Positions 1-9,157 of a stretch of 64,000 nucleotides of DNA are shown here, one piece after another. The position numbers were made by a program, and so were the translations under genes. The notes beneath the pieces were generated by a model that had not been told where the DNA came from, did no database searches, and saw only the letters and a program-made list of their open reading frames with translations. Each line of letters starts with the position of its first letter. Positions within the stretch are counted from its first letter, which is position 1. This DNA comes from Roseburia sp. GTDB lineage: Bacteria; Bacteroidota; Bacteroidia; Bacteroidales; Bacteroidaceae. Location of the stretch: NCBI GenBank assembly GCA_023665185.1, contig JAMPEL010000011.1, positions 1 to 64,000 on the forward strand, in the 5' to 3' direction.

Positions 1-52
1 TCGCGACCCCAACCTTGGCAAGGTTGTGCTCTACCAACTGAGCTATTTCCGC
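1..52 (-). tRNA. tRNA-Gly (GCC anticodon), cut by the window edge
   Basis: Read on the minus strand, the sequence starting at position 52 begins GCGGAAATAGCTCAGTTGG, a typical tRNA 5' half with D-arm. An anticodon stem follows with loop CTTGCCAAG, giving anticodon GCC (glycine). The T-arm and acceptor 3' end lie left of position 1, so only about two thirds of the gene is visible. Confidence 0.93.
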
Positions 53-367
53 AGCATTTTCACTTTATAAAGAACTTGTTTTTCCGTTCCTTATGCCCTT
101 CCTCCGAATTGCGAGTGCAAAGGTAGAACTTTTTGTGATACCTACAAAACAAAAAGCCGTTTTTTTTGAAAAAAGTAGCAAGAAAAAACAATAAAAGCAC
201 TTTTTACAATGCATTTCAAGCAACTTACACCTACATTCATACTTCTATTTTGCATTGAATCTGGCATTCCCAATTACCCATATTCATTAATTTTTCCTTC
301 TCAAATACATTGTCTGTTTTGCCTCGCTGCGAATACTCTCAGTATGCATCGTAAAAGTACAAGCAGC

Positions 368-560
368 GCACTAAATTCTCTAATCAGCTGTACAATTTAC
401 AAAACAGCTGTGTTGATTAGAAAATTTAGTATAGTGCATTTGAGTTCTGTAAGACGAAAACGAATTTCCTATACACAAAATTCTATAAACCGCAGTGCAG
501 TTTATAAAAACCACAGTGCGGTTTACAAAATTTTGTTTGGCAAAAATAATTCTTGACAGC
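368..560. repeat. Palindromic intergenic repeat, CAGTG family, locus 1
   Basis: Two adjoining palindromic units lie in the 760-bp gap between the tRNA and nspC. The first (about 368-437) pairs GCACTAAATT with AATTTAGTATAGTGC around inner arms TAATCAGCTGT/ACAGCTGTGTTGATTA. The second (about 484-540) holds AAACCGCAGTGCAGTTT and AAACCACAGTGCGGTTT, followed by an AAAATTTTG...GGCAAAAAT tail. Related units occur near 18.3, 39.3 and 59.6 kb. I see no believable gene in 53-720; short open frames here only run through the repeat. Confidence 0.6.
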
Positions 561-720
561 AATCATTTCATATTTGCAAAACGGTAGGACTGTCATTATG
601 AGACTGACTACAGAAAGCGCGGACTGATATACGGAACTAAGAAGTACAGAAAGACGCTGCGGATTGTATAACCGGAAACAAAAAGGTCTGCAACAGGAGA
701 ACCGACATGGAAACAAAAAG

Positions 721-759
721 GCGATGTTCCACTGCCAACTTACCATAGTGGAACATCGC
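721..759 (-). terminator. Rho-independent terminator of nspC operon
   Basis: A perfect 13-bp stem (GCGATGTTCCACT, 721-733, against 747-759) with a 13-nt loop lies about 60 bp after the nspC stop. On the minus strand the stem is followed by CCTTTTTGTTTC, a T-rich tract. Confidence 0.75.
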
Positions 760-816
760 ATACCCGAGCCTATATCTGCACACGAAAAAACTCATTTCAG
801 GCGCGTCTCATAAAAA

Positions 817-2028
817 TCAATCCATTCTGTCACGATAATCTTCATACGTAAAATGCCGGAAAAGCTCAAAAATCCCGTCAATATGGAGCAATCCTATCGA
901 AGGATGCGAGATGCCATTAAACATGCAGGTCTTCACCGTTGTGTAATGAATCATGTCCTCAAAGATGATGTTCTCCCCTACTTCCAACTCATGGTCAAAT
1001 TGCCATAAGCCCATAAAATCGCCACTCAGACAACTGTTTCCGCCAATTCTATATACATATTTATTATTGCGCGCAACATCCAACGCATCATCATCCAAAG
1101 TCTCAGCTCCTCTGACAGCCGGCTTATAAGGCATTTCCAGACAATCCGGCATGTGGCACGTGAAACTGGCATTAATTATCGCGGTCTTCACACCTCCATT
1201 CTCCACCACATCAACCACAGACGTCACAAGAGGACCAGCTTGCCACGCAAAAGCCGAACCCGGCTCAAGAATCACACGCAGCCACGGATAACGCGCACGG
1301 AAATCGCGCAACGTATTTACAAGAAGCTCCGTATCATAGTCCTTGCGAGTCATAAGATGCCCACCTCCGAAGTTAATCCACTTCAATTGCGGAAACCATT
1401 TCGCGAATTTATCCTCTATATGCGCCAGTGTACGGCAAAAGGTATCCGCCCCACTCTCACAGTGGCAATGAATATGAAATCCCTCCACACCTTCCGGCAA
1501 TTCTTCAGACAATGCCGACGAGAGTACACCGAAACGGCTACCCGGAGCACACGGATTGTAAAGTTCTGTCTCAATTTCTGAATATTCAGGATTCACTCTC
1601 AATCCGCAAGATACGGCCGGACGGGAAGACTGCCCGTGAGAGGCTACACCTGCATTATAGCGCGACACCAAAGGATAGAAACACCCATACTGGCTCATGG
1701 AGTTAAAAGTGATATGACTGCTACACTCCATTATACTCTCAAAGTCAGCCTCTGTATATGCCGGAGAGTAAGTGTGCGCAAGGCTGCCAAATTCCTCAAA
1801 AGCCAGGCGCGCCTCATATACAGAACTGGCAGTCGTATGGCTTATGTATTCTCTGAATATATGGAAAGACTTCCATAAGGCAAAAGCCTTGAAAGCAAGT
1901 ATTATCTCCACCCCAGCACTGTCTGCCACTTGTTTTATCAACGCAAGATTGCGGCGGAGGAGTGATTCTTCCATCACATAGCATGGTGAAGGAATAAGGG
2001 AAATATTTTTTTCCAAAAGCGAGTTCAT
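817..2028 (-). CDS. nspC: Carboxynorspermidine decarboxylase
   Basis: A 403-residue PLP enzyme of the alanine-racemase-fold decarboxylases. It decarboxylates carboxynorspermidine or carboxyspermidine to norspermidine or spermidine, the last step of the alternative polyamine pathway used by gut Bacteroidales. Visible signatures: N-terminal CYVMEESLLRRN, the PLP lysine in ILAFKAFALW (about K47), HIHCHCESGAD, the phosphate-binding INFGGGH, EPGSAF, and the C-terminal catalytic-cysteine motif GGNSCLSGD. The length fits the family. It is the last gene of a three-gene minus-strand run, 20 bp after the helicase, and is followed by a strong terminator. The partner carboxyspermidine dehydrogenase is not in the window. 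The first ATG is kept because it sits just before the conserved barrel start. Confidence 0.93.
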   Translation of the reverse strand: MNSLLEKNISLIPSPCYVMEESLLRRNLALIKQVADSAGVEIILAFKAFALWKSFHIFREYISHTTASSVYEARLAFEEFGSLAHTYSPAYTEADFESIMECSSHITFNSMSQYGCFYPLVSRYNAGVASHGQSSRPAVSCGLRVNPEYSEIETELYNPCAPGSRFGVLSSALSEELPEGVEGFHIHCHCESGADTFCRTLAHIEDKFAKWFPQLKWINFGGGHLMTRKDYDTELLVNTLRDFRARYPWLRVILEPGSAFAWQAGPLVTSVVDVVENGGVKTAIINASFTCHMPDCLEMPYKPAVRGAETLDDDALDVARNNKYVYRIGGNSCLSGDFMGLWQFDHELEVGENIIFEDMIHYTTVKTCMFNGISHPSIGLLHIDGIFELFRHFTYEDYRDRMD

Positions 2029-2048
2029 ACAGTTCTTTTTTAGTTCTA

Positions 2049-4493
2049 TTATTCAACAATTTTAAAACGGGCAAACTTTAGAAGCAGCTGCTTCGTTCCT
2101 GCATTACGGAAATTCACAGTGGCCTTACGGGTCTCACCGCTTCCTTCCAATCTCTCAACAGTTCCCACACCAAACCGCTCATGCTCTATACACTGTCCCA
2201 CGGCGATTTCCGAAAGGCAGGAAGAAGCGGTTGAGGCAGAAGACACGGGGCGGCGGACTGCCGAGGAAATCGGGGACAAGCGACGGGCAGAAGACACCGG
2301 CGACACAGACGGTGTAGGCGAAGCACTTTCCTTATAGCCTCTCCTGTCTTCCACAGAAGAATTCTTTTCGTCTCTCGATTCCACCTTCTCACGGTATGAA
2401 CGCGCTTCTCTTTCTTCCGCAAACATGTCGCGCGATTTTTTTTCCTCAGAAAAAAGATTACGGCGGCTCTTCCACGGAAGCTCAACCTCATCTGTATTTT
2501 TTCTTGTTGCAGAGTACATGGCGGAAGTTCCTCTGTCGAGATACTGCGGGTCTATATCACTGATAAAACGGCTCGGTGTTCCAAACTCCATCCGTCCATA
2601 GCGGTAACGGCTTTTCGCGTACGAAAGAAAGCAATGACGCTCCGCACGGGTGATAGCCACATAGAACAGCCTTCTCTCCTCTTCCATCTCTCTTGCGGAA
2701 GAGCCAGCCATAGCACTTGGGAACAAATTCTCTTCAAGTCCCACAACAAACACAGTAGGAAACTCAAGACCTTTGGCAGAGTGTATAGTCATAAGTGTCA
2801 CCTTATGTTCATCCTCTCCCTTGTCCGTATCCACATCTGAAAGAAGAGAAACTTCCGACAGATAGTCGCTAATCAGAATATTCTGGTTGCCTTCCTCCAT
2901 TCTCGATGTACAGAAGTCCTCCAATCCGTTCATCAGCTCCTCCACATTCTCCTGCCGGCTAAGATTCTCCGGCAGACGGTCTTGATAGACATCTGCAATG
3001 ATACCGCTTTGTCTGACAATTTCCCGTCCGGCTTCTCTGGCGGTCTGGGAACGTGCCATCTCGATAAACGAGGCTACAAGCTCACGGAACTCACCCACGC
3101 GTGTGGCAGTAGCCTTCGACAAATTCAGTCCATACTCCAAAGGATCGTTAATCACATCCCAAAGACTCACGTTCTGCCCCGCAGCCACCGACACAATCTT
3201 GGAAAGTGTCGTATTTCCTATTCCACGCGCCGGATAGTTTATCACACGCTTGAAAGCTTCCTCGTCATTAGGATTTACCGCCAAACGGAAATAAGCTATG
3301 ATGTCCTTTATCTCTTTACGCTGATAGAACGACAGTCCGCCATATATTCTGTAAGGAAGCCCGTTTTTCCGAAGAGCCTCCTCAAATACTCGGCTCTGGG
3401 CATTTGTCCGATAAAGTATGGCGAAATCAGAATACTCGCCTCCTTCCTTGCGATGCAGCTGCTGTATGTTCCTTATCACAATCTGTGCTTCCTCCACATC
3501 AGAATAAGCATCCCTCACACTTATTCTCTCTCCCGACTCGTTTTCGGAAAATACATTTTTCTTTATCTGCCTGCTATTTTTGCTTATCAGACTGTTTGCG
3601 GCCGCTACAATCATCTGAGTGGAACGGTAGTTTTGCTCCAGTTTGAACATTCTGCTGTTTGAATAAATATCCTTGAAAGTAAGGATATTGTCGATGTTGG
3701 CACCACGAAACGAATATATGCTCTGCGCGTCATCGCCCACCACACACACTTTTTGCGTGTCTTTCGTCAGCAGCCACACAATACGGTGCTGTGCGAAGTT
3801 CGTGTCCTGATACTCGTCTACCAGAACATACCTGAAACGCTCGGCATACTTGCGGCATATCTCCGGATTCTTGTCCAACAGCCAATAGGTGTACACCAGA
3901 ATATCATCGAAGTCCATCGCGTCCGACTGCCTGCAACGGTTGCTATACCTTATATATATATCACGCAATGCCGGAACTTTGGCTCTCACATCATTCTGGT
4001 AATTGGCAGGATTGGCAGCATACTCTTCCGCGCTCACAAGCTGGTTCTTCGCATTTGAAATCTGCGAGAGCACGGATGCCGGCTTGTAGATTTTCTCATC
4101 AAGCCCCATTTCCTTCACAATATCCTTGACCAGTCCCCGGCTGTCCGCCGTGTCATAGATGGTAAAGTTGGGAGAAAAGCCGATGTGCTCATGTTCCGCA
4201 CGCAATATGCGCAAAAAGACAGAATGGAACGTGCCCATCCAAAGATAACGCGCCTTCTCGTATCCCACGATGTTGGAAATACGCATTTTCATCTCATTGG
4301 CCGCCTTATTAGTAAAAGTAAGGGCAAGAATAGACCACGGCTCATAACCGTTCTCCAGCAAGTACGCTATTTTATGTGTGAGCACCCTTGTTTTTCCTGA
4401 ACCAGCTCCTGCAATAATCAACGAAGGACCCTCGCAATATTCAACCGCCTCACGCTGACCAGGATTCAAAGACTCTAATATTTCTGCTTTCAT
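2049..4493 (-). CDS. ATP-dependent 3'-5' DNA helicase, PcrA/UvrD type
   Basis: An 814-residue superfamily 1A helicase acting in repair and replication restart. The ordered motifs are visible: Walker A AGAGSGKTRVLTHKIAYLL near residue 30, motif Ia ALTFTNKAANEMK, motif II LVDEYQDTN, motif III VGDDAQSIYSFRGA, motif IV LEQNYRS, motif V TIHSAKGLEFPTVF and motif VI EERRLFYVAITRAE. A charged low-complexity linker (about residues 670-760, many S, R and E) leads to a small C-terminal domain starting VGQCIEHERFGVGTVE, like the PcrA C-terminal Tudor-like domain that contacts RNA polymerase. Its ATG overlaps the stop of the upstream small gene (ATGA), so the two are translationally coupled. Whether to call it pcrA or uvrD is a naming choice. 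Confidence 0.95.
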   Translation of the reverse strand: MKAEILESLNPGQREAVEYCEGPSLIIAGAGSGKTRVLTHKIAYLLENGYEPWSILALTFTNKAANEMKMRISNIVGYEKARYLWMGTFHSVFLRILRAEHEHIGFSPNFTIYDTADSRGLVKDIVKEMGLDEKIYKPASVLSQISNAKNQLVSAEEYAANPANYQNDVRAKVPALRDIYIRYSNRCRQSDAMDFDDILVYTYWLLDKNPEICRKYAERFRYVLVDEYQDTNFAQHRIVWLLTKDTQKVCVVGDDAQSIYSFRGANIDNILTFKDIYSNSRMFKLEQNYRSTQMIVAAANSLISKNSRQIKKNVFSENESGERISVRDAYSDVEEAQIVIRNIQQLHRKEGGEYSDFAILYRTNAQSRVFEEALRKNGLPYRIYGGLSFYQRKEIKDIIAYFRLAVNPNDEEAFKRVINYPARGIGNTTLSKIVSVAAGQNVSLWDVINDPLEYGLNLSKATATRVGEFRELVASFIEMARSQTAREAGREIVRQSGIIADVYQDRLPENLSRQENVEELMNGLEDFCTSRMEEGNQNILISDYLSEVSLLSDVDTDKGEDEHKVTLMTIHSAKGLEFPTVFVVGLEENLFPSAMAGSSAREMEEERRLFYVAITRAERHCFLSYAKSRYRYGRMEFGTPSRFISDIDPQYLDRGTSAMYSATRKNTDEVELPWKSRRNLFSEEKKSRDMFAEEREARSYREKVESRDEKNSSVEDRRGYKESASPTPSVSPVSSARRLSPISSAVRRPVSSASTASSCLSEIAVGQCIEHERFGVGTVERLEGSGETRKATVNFRNAGTKQLLLKFARFKIVE

Positions 4494-4900
4494 CTGTCGT
4501 TTTTTAAATACAAAGTCTTAGGCAACTTCACATACTTGCTGCCTGCCACTCCTTTTATATTACTATCACTAATCTGCCTCATACTGACACCTTCATCTGT
4601 CAGCTTCAGCTCAAGAGTCTGGGCATCGCTACCCCTGTCGCTCACCGCACGCACTTCCGCACGACTGTCCTCCAGTCTGACAACCTTCAATATAGCCCAA
4701 GTACCATTGATGCTTCCTTGAAGAAACCCGAAACAACTGTCGAGCTCAAGCCCCGGAACCGGTATGGAATCATCATAAAGATTCAATTTCATTCGGATTT
4801 TCAACTCCTCATTGATAAACTGCCCCTTAAATTGTCTCTGGGCACATATAAACAATGTGCAGGAGATGAATAAAAACAATGTAACCAGACACCTTCTCAT
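4490..4900 (-). CDS. Small secreted protein of unknown function
   Basis: 136 residues. It starts with a clear signal peptide (MRRCLVTLFLFISCTLFICA, cleavage probably before QRQF), so the mature protein is about 115 residues and periplasmic or outer-membrane-associated. I do not recognise the domain; it is beta-rich looking, with alternating hydrophobic residues and no cysteine pair. It heads the operon with the helicase and nspC, overlapping the helicase start by 4 bp. A possible -7 box TAATTTTG (4962-4969, minus) lies in the 148-bp divergent gap to the HAD gene, but no good -33 box accompanies it. Confidence 0.75.
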   Translation of the reverse strand: MRRCLVTLFLFISCTLFICAQRQFKGQFINEELKIRMKLNLYDDSIPVPGLELDSCFGFLQGSINGTWAILKVVRLEDSRAEVRAVSDRGSDAQTLELKLTDEGVSMRQISDSNIKGVAGSKYVKLPKTLYLKNDR

Positions 4901-5048
4901 ATTTCTGTTTGCTTACTTTTATTTATGCTGCCTCAAAAAGGCAGAACCGGATAATTGTGAACAAAATTAGAACAAAAACCCCAAACACCCCTATTGTCTT
5001 CAATTTTTTTTGTTTATTTGCAGTGATTTTAATTAGGAAAAACATTTT

Positions 5049-5858
5049 ATGGGCCAATACAAACTATTAGTGCTTGATATTGACGGCACGCTTACAAGAA
5101 AGGACAAAACCATTTCGCCTTACACAAGGGAAACTCTGATAAACGCTCAAAAAGAGGGATTGCGCATTGTTCTTGCTTCAGGAAGACCGACATACGGCAT
5201 CGCACCTATAGCGGAAGAGTTATGCATGTCGGAGTACGGGGGCTACATCCTGTCGTACAACGGAGGCGAGATTATAGACTGGACAACACGTGAGATACTT
5301 TATGCCAATGTACTTGACGATGCCGTCAAACCTTATTTGTACAAGTGTGCCAAAGACAACGGATTTCAGATTCTGTCATATTGCGACGAATATATTGTCA
5401 CGGAAGATGCCGAGGATAAATATGTTCAGCACGAGGCTTTTCTCAACAAAATGCCGATAAGGCAGGTGGAAAACTTTCTTGACGAGGTGACTTACAAACT
5501 GCCCAAATGCCTGATTGTTGGCGACCCCGAGCCATTACACCAACTGGAAATGGAAATGGCGGAGAAACTGAAAGGCAAGATGGGAGTGTTCCGTTCAGAA
5601 GCATTCTTTCTCGAACTGGTTCCGGAGGGAATAGACAAGGCGAAATGTCTCAATATACTGCTAAAAGAAATCGGAATAAAACGTGAAGAGATGATTGCCT
5701 GCGGAGACGGATTTAATGACATATCCATGATAGAGTTTGCAGGACTTGGTGTGGCAATGGAAAACGCACAAGAACCAGTGCGCCATGCTGCCGACTACAT
5801 CACCATGAGCAATGAAGAGGACGGAGTGGCAAAAGTCGTGGAACTGTTCTGCAAGTAG
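5049..5858 (+). CDS. Cof-type HAD-superfamily phosphatase
   Basis: 269 residues, the usual size for Cof-type class IIB haloacid dehalogenase phosphatases, which hydrolyse sugar phosphates, nucleotides or FMN in the cytosol. Motif I is LVLDIDGTLT (nucleophile Asp near residue 9), motif II LASGRP, motif III lysine in the GIDKAKCLN region, and motif IV ACGDGFNDISMI, followed by the typical GVAMENA. The cap domain occupies about residues 85-190. The substrate cannot be told from sequence. The gene stands alone, divergent from the helicase operon and convergent with nudC; a T-rich upstream tract with TTTATTTGC near 5012-5022 may hold its -7 box. Confidence 0.92.
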   Translation: MGQYKLLVLDIDGTLTRKDKTISPYTRETLINAQKEGLRIVLASGRPTYGIAPIAEELCMSEYGGYILSYNGGEIIDWTTREILYANVLDDAVKPYLYKCAKDNGFQILSYCDEYIVTEDAEDKYVQHEAFLNKMPIRQVENFLDEVTYKLPKCLIVGDPEPLHQLEMEMAEKLKGKMGVFRSEAFFLELVPEGIDKAKCLNILLKEIGIKREEMIACGDGFNDISMIEFAGLGVAMENAQEPVRHAADYITMSNEEDGVAKVVELFCK

Positions 5859-5901
5859 ACAATCCAATTGAGTATAAGCAAAATTCAAAGAATAACTTTT
5901 G

Positions 5902-5976
5902 TATTCAAAGACTCCTCCATCGCAAGACAATCACAGAATTGAAGCAATTGTCTTGCGATGGAGGAGTCTTTGAATA
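5902..5976. terminator. 30-bp perfect hairpin between convergent genes
   Basis: A perfect inverted repeat with 30-nt arms (5902-5931 and 5947-5976) and a 15-nt loop lies between the HAD gene and nudC, which converge on it. Outer arm ends read TATTCAAAGACTCCTCC. The position fits a bidirectional terminator, but the stem is far longer than needed and shares GACTCCTCC with the long palindromes of the 21.4-kb and 54.7-kb elements, so it may be a mobile palindrome. Confidence 0.7.
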
Positions 5977-6027
5977 TATGCCGGCAAATATTTTACAGCA
6001 TAAACCTGAAAGAAACCTGAAAGAAAG

Positions 6028-6855
6028 CTACCGAATCTCCAGCCAATCATCAATAAGCATTCGGGCTATGGATATTTTATCAGGAATCTCAGGCATATTA
6101 TCCCGCGTAAACCATCCTCCGCTGCTGAGTTCCTCATCCTGCAGACGAAGCTCACCGCTGTCGTAGTCTGCCGTAAATCCTATCATCACCCCACATGGGA
6201 AAGGCCACGGCTGACTGCCAAAATATCTCACATTCTTTATTTTCAGATTCGTCTCTTCCTTTACTTCCCGCTCCACACATTGCTCAAGCGTCTCGCCTGT
6301 CTCCAGAAAACCTGCAACAAGTCCGTAGAAGTTACGTTTGAAATTACGTGCATGTACGAGCAAAATCCATTCTTTGCCCTCATGCCTCCTGCATATCCTT
6401 ACAATGACAGCAGGAGACACTTGTGGCCATATCTCTTTTCCGCATCCCGTACAAACCTTGCTTATCACAGTTTGCCTTCGTGTGGGGGCACCACAACTGC
6501 CGCAATACTTTGTATTTGAATTCCAATATAACAATTCCGAGGCTTTCGCTGCCATCTCATACATACTCTTCGGCAGTAGTTTGTAAGAATCTCTGAGACC
6601 GACAAACATTTTGTCTGCCGACAAAGCAGGCACAGAAGAGATGGTGCAAGCCACGCAGGAAACTCCGTCCAAATCAGGAAGTGCCTGCACAAAATCGCCT
6701 TCCGGCTCCCGCTCCAGCGGAAACATGACAGAAAGAGGAATGGCAGATGTTTGCTTTCCGCCCACAGTGTCCATTCCGTTCATTTCCAACAGAATATTGC
6801 CATCACAGAACACAAACCAATATTTTTTCTCCTGTAGTTCCTTTGCGTTACACAT
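6028..6855 (-). CDS. nudC: NAD(H) pyrophosphatase / RNA decapping enzyme, NudC type
   Basis: 275 residues. NudC enzymes cleave NADH to NMNH and AMP and remove NAD caps from RNA 5' ends. The zinc ribbon is present (CGSCGAPTRR then VCTGCGKEIWP), followed by the Nudix domain with box GFLETGETLEQ...REVKEETNL and the NudC hallmark SQPWPFP shortly after it. The glycine near the end of the classical Nudix box is Asn here (EETN); the catalytic glutamates are kept. It lies 6 bp after the LacI-family gene on the same strand, so the two are probably cotranscribed. The short distance to the convergent hairpin agrees with this being the end of the operon. Confidence 0.93.
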   Translation of the reverse strand: MCNAKELQEKKYWFVFCDGNILLEMNGMDTVGGKQTSAIPLSVMFPLEREPEGDFVQALPDLDGVSCVACTISSVPALSADKMFVGLRDSYKLLPKSMYEMAAKASELLYWNSNTKYCGSCGAPTRRQTVISKVCTGCGKEIWPQVSPAVIVRICRRHEGKEWILLVHARNFKRNFYGLVAGFLETGETLEQCVEREVKEETNLKIKNVRYFGSQPWPFPCGVMIGFTADYDSGELRLQDEELSSGGWFTRDNMPEIPDKISIARMLIDDWLEIR

Positions 6856-6861
6856 GGAATA

Positions 6862-7932
6862 TCAATCCTTATAAAAGTCTATATTTTCTTTGGTCAACAG
6901 CTCAATTGACACATAATGGTCACATTTCTGCTTGATGTGCAATACAGTGGCATTAAACAAGCTCCGGAAACAATTCTTTCCCTGAGTATGCGGATGCTGG
7001 GCTACCAAGAAATCTACCGAACCATTCTTGATACACTCCACATTGGCATCCACAGCATCATATCCAAGCAGAGATACATGTCCGTGCTCGGGCATCTCCT
7101 CACGCAAGAAATTTCCGATAATGTGTATGGAAGAGTTGAACGACAACCCGAATTTGATGTCAGGATTCTCAGTAAAGAAATTACGCATGATTTCTTTCAT
7201 ACCGGGCTTGTCATACGCATACAGAATGACCTCCTTAATCTCGCACTCCGGACAATGTTCCTTGATATATTGTCTGAAACCGACCTCACGGTTCATCTGC
7301 TGACGGGATGCCACACGTCCCTCGCCCAAAATCTTAAACAGGCAAAGTTTCTTGGGATTTCCTCCTGCCGCCATCAGTATGATGCGTCCCGAGAATTCCC
7401 CGCTTTTGATGGAATCCTGCCCGTAGAATGTGATAGGATTGAACTCAGGCCAGTTTGAGTCAATAAGCGCGAAAGGAATATTCTTCTCATTGAGCTGACC
7501 TATGAACTTGTTCATTATCGTATGGTTGAGGATAGGACCGACAACAACAGCGTATGGCTCAGAATTTACAAGGTTCTGGGATTCCGTCCTGAACGAATCA
7601 TCATTAAACGGGTCGTATCTGAATATCTTGAATGAGACCTTGAAATCGTTAAAACGTCTCACTCCCTCTATAAGACCCTTTTCCACTCTTGCCCAATAGC
7701 TGTCCACTTCGTGCAAGGGAAGAATCGCGGCAAAATCATAAGTCTTGTTACAAGCAAGCGCACTGGCATAATGGTTGGGCACATAGTTTATCTCATCCAG
7801 TACCTTCTGCACCTTTTCGAGACTCTCTTTGGACACGTTGGTTCTACCATGTATAACCCTGTCCACCGTTCCGACCGACACACCGGCTCTCTCAGCTATA
7901 TCCTTTATTCTGATTTTCGATTGAACTTCCAT
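6862..7932 (-). CDS. LacI-family transcriptional regulator
   Basis: 356 residues. The N-terminal LacI helix-turn-helix is clear (IRIKDIAERAGVSVGTVDR, then VIHGRTNVSKESLEKV and the hinge region INYVPNHYASALA). A periplasmic-binding-protein-like effector domain fills about residues 65-350 and contains YDAVDAN and FLVAQHPHTQGKNCF. It is expected to bind DNA as a dimer in response to a sugar-like ligand, but the ligand is unknown. No sugar operon is adjacent; it leads straight into nudC. A consensus promoter lies just upstream, with about 40 nt of leader. Confidence 0.92.
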   Translation of the reverse strand: MEVQSKIRIKDIAERAGVSVGTVDRVIHGRTNVSKESLEKVQKVLDEINYVPNHYASALACNKTYDFAAILPLHEVDSYWARVEKGLIEGVRRFNDFKVSFKIFRYDPFNDDSFRTESQNLVNSEPYAVVVGPILNHTIMNKFIGQLNEKNIPFALIDSNWPEFNPITFYGQDSIKSGEFSGRIILMAAGGNPKKLCLFKILGEGRVASRQQMNREVGFRQYIKEHCPECEIKEVILYAYDKPGMKEIMRNFFTENPDIKFGLSFNSSIHIIGNFLREEMPEHGHVSLLGYDAVDANVECIKNGSVDFLVAQHPHTQGKNCFRSLFNATVLHIKQKCDHYVSIELLTKENIDFYKD

Positions 7933-7980
7933 CGTGTTATAAACCTTGTCAATACACTGTAATTGTTTTCAAATATCGTG

Positions 7981-8012
7981 CAAAGTTAAGCGAAATAATG
8001 AATATCCTCAAA
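7981..8012 (-). promoter_or_regulatory. Promoter of lacI-type gene and nudC
   Basis: On the minus strand, TTTG (8012-8009), 20 bp, then TAACTTTG (7988-7981). This matches the Bacteroides sigma-ABfr consensus (TTTG, 19-21 bp, TAnnTTTG). Confidence 0.7.
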
Positions 8013-8104
8013 AATACATTACACATTTTTCTTGCAAACCGTCTCTTACCTTGTATATTCCTTGTCAAACCGCTGCGTTCTTCATCCATATCCTGTCAGG
8101 CAAC

Positions 8105-8224
8105 AGGACTTGCCCGCGAAGACGTCTATTCTCCTTGTCGGACAGTGAGATTGTGACGATATTACAGTACGTTCACTTCGGCTTTTTCCGCAACTTCAAG
8201 CATTACTATGTGAGTTTGGGATAA
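8105..8224 (+). pseudogene. Relic of an IS transposase (IS982-like), N-terminal fragment
   Basis: A short frame encodes RRRLFSLSDSEIVTIL, four residues, then GFFRNFKHYY before a stop. The pattern of Leu-Ser-x-SE-x-x-TI followed some residues later by FRxFKHYY is what I recall from the N-terminal part of IS982-family transposases common in Bacteroidales. No catalytic DDE region follows, so this would be a decayed fragment. It directly abuts the inverted copy of the 0.6-kb intergenic module. The family assignment is from memory of the motif and needs a search. Confidence 0.45.
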
Positions 8225-8300
8225 GGGCAGCCCAAAGTTGAATCCGCCACTTGAGCGTATTCAATACGTTTTTTCCAAACAAGCATCCTGAAAAGGCAAT

Positions 8301-8878
8301 TGACATTATGTCAGCTGGCGGAAAGACTTGATTTTAACATTTCGGGCATTTGCTTTTAATCTAAAAGGCAAACGGCCCGCCTCATTTTACGCTAAGTACC
8401 AGATAATCAAGCAAATATATTTTCATACAAAAAGGCGCAGTTTTAGCTCAAAAACCAAGCGTTTGAGGCAAAATAGAATATATTGATAATCAGTTTGTTA
8501 CAACAAAAAGCATTTAAAACTCCTGTTTTTCGCAGTCAGAATCAAAACCTGTTTGGAGAGACGCGAAAAACAGCCTGTTAGCATTTATTAAGGATTGCCA
8601 TAAAAAGTGCGTGATTTTAGCCCGAAATACGGACGTATCAAAACTCGTGCGCCTTGAAAATAAATTTTGTGCGCCTTGCGAAAAAAATTGGTTGGCGCAC
8701 CAGTTTTATTTTCACAGTACTCTAATTTCGGGAAAAACACGTTCAAATGTAAACAAGTGTATTTTTTCAGAGCGAAATTTACTATTTATTTACAAATCAT
8801 TTTCGGCAACAAAAAACCTCCGTAGAATCGCGTAAATGCAACCTCGGCGGAGTCCGGTTGATTTTGAGCGATTCTACG
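8301..8878 (-). repeat. 0.6-kb intergenic module, copy D (inverted)
   Basis: Same order of parts as copies A-C but on the opposite strand and more diverged. From right to left: ~59-nt hairpin (8820-8878, ends CGTAGAATCGC/GCGATTCTACG), the 22-bp-period array (CCTT cores at 8652 and 8674, further units degenerate), TGATTATCAA-like sites, and the 13-bp palindrome TGACATTATGTCA (8301-8313). No terminal inverted repeats flank it. Apart from the transposase relic, the gap 7933-9157 holds no other recognisable gene. Confidence 0.65.
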
Positions 8879-9094
8879 AGGGTCGGATTTTAACAAATCG
8901 AATTATCACAAAACGTGCTATTTTATCTGCGTTTTATATCTTTTTGCTACCATTTTGCGCATTTATCAGACTTTCAATCTTAAAAGTCTGTTTTAAATAC
9001 ACATCAAACAGAACAAAGAAAGCCTCCATTTTTTTTCAGAAAAGCATAACAAAAAACCAAACAAACGATATATCCGGTTTTCAGAAACAAAAAA

Positions 9095-9126
9095 ACACCC
9101 GATATGCCAATACATATCAGGTGTTT
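9095..9126 (-). terminator. Terminator of rmlA
   Basis: Stem ACACCTGATATG/CATATCGGGTGT with one G.T pair, followed on the minus strand by TTTTTTTGTTT. It lies about 35 bp after the rmlA stop. Confidence 0.7.
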
Positions 9127-9157
9127 CCGCTATTTGTCAGATATACAGTTCAATCCC

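Noticed and set aside
209-556. A 115-codon frame between the tRNA and nspC
   Set aside because: It runs through the palindromic repeats, has no recognisable domain, and its composition follows the AT-rich repeat.
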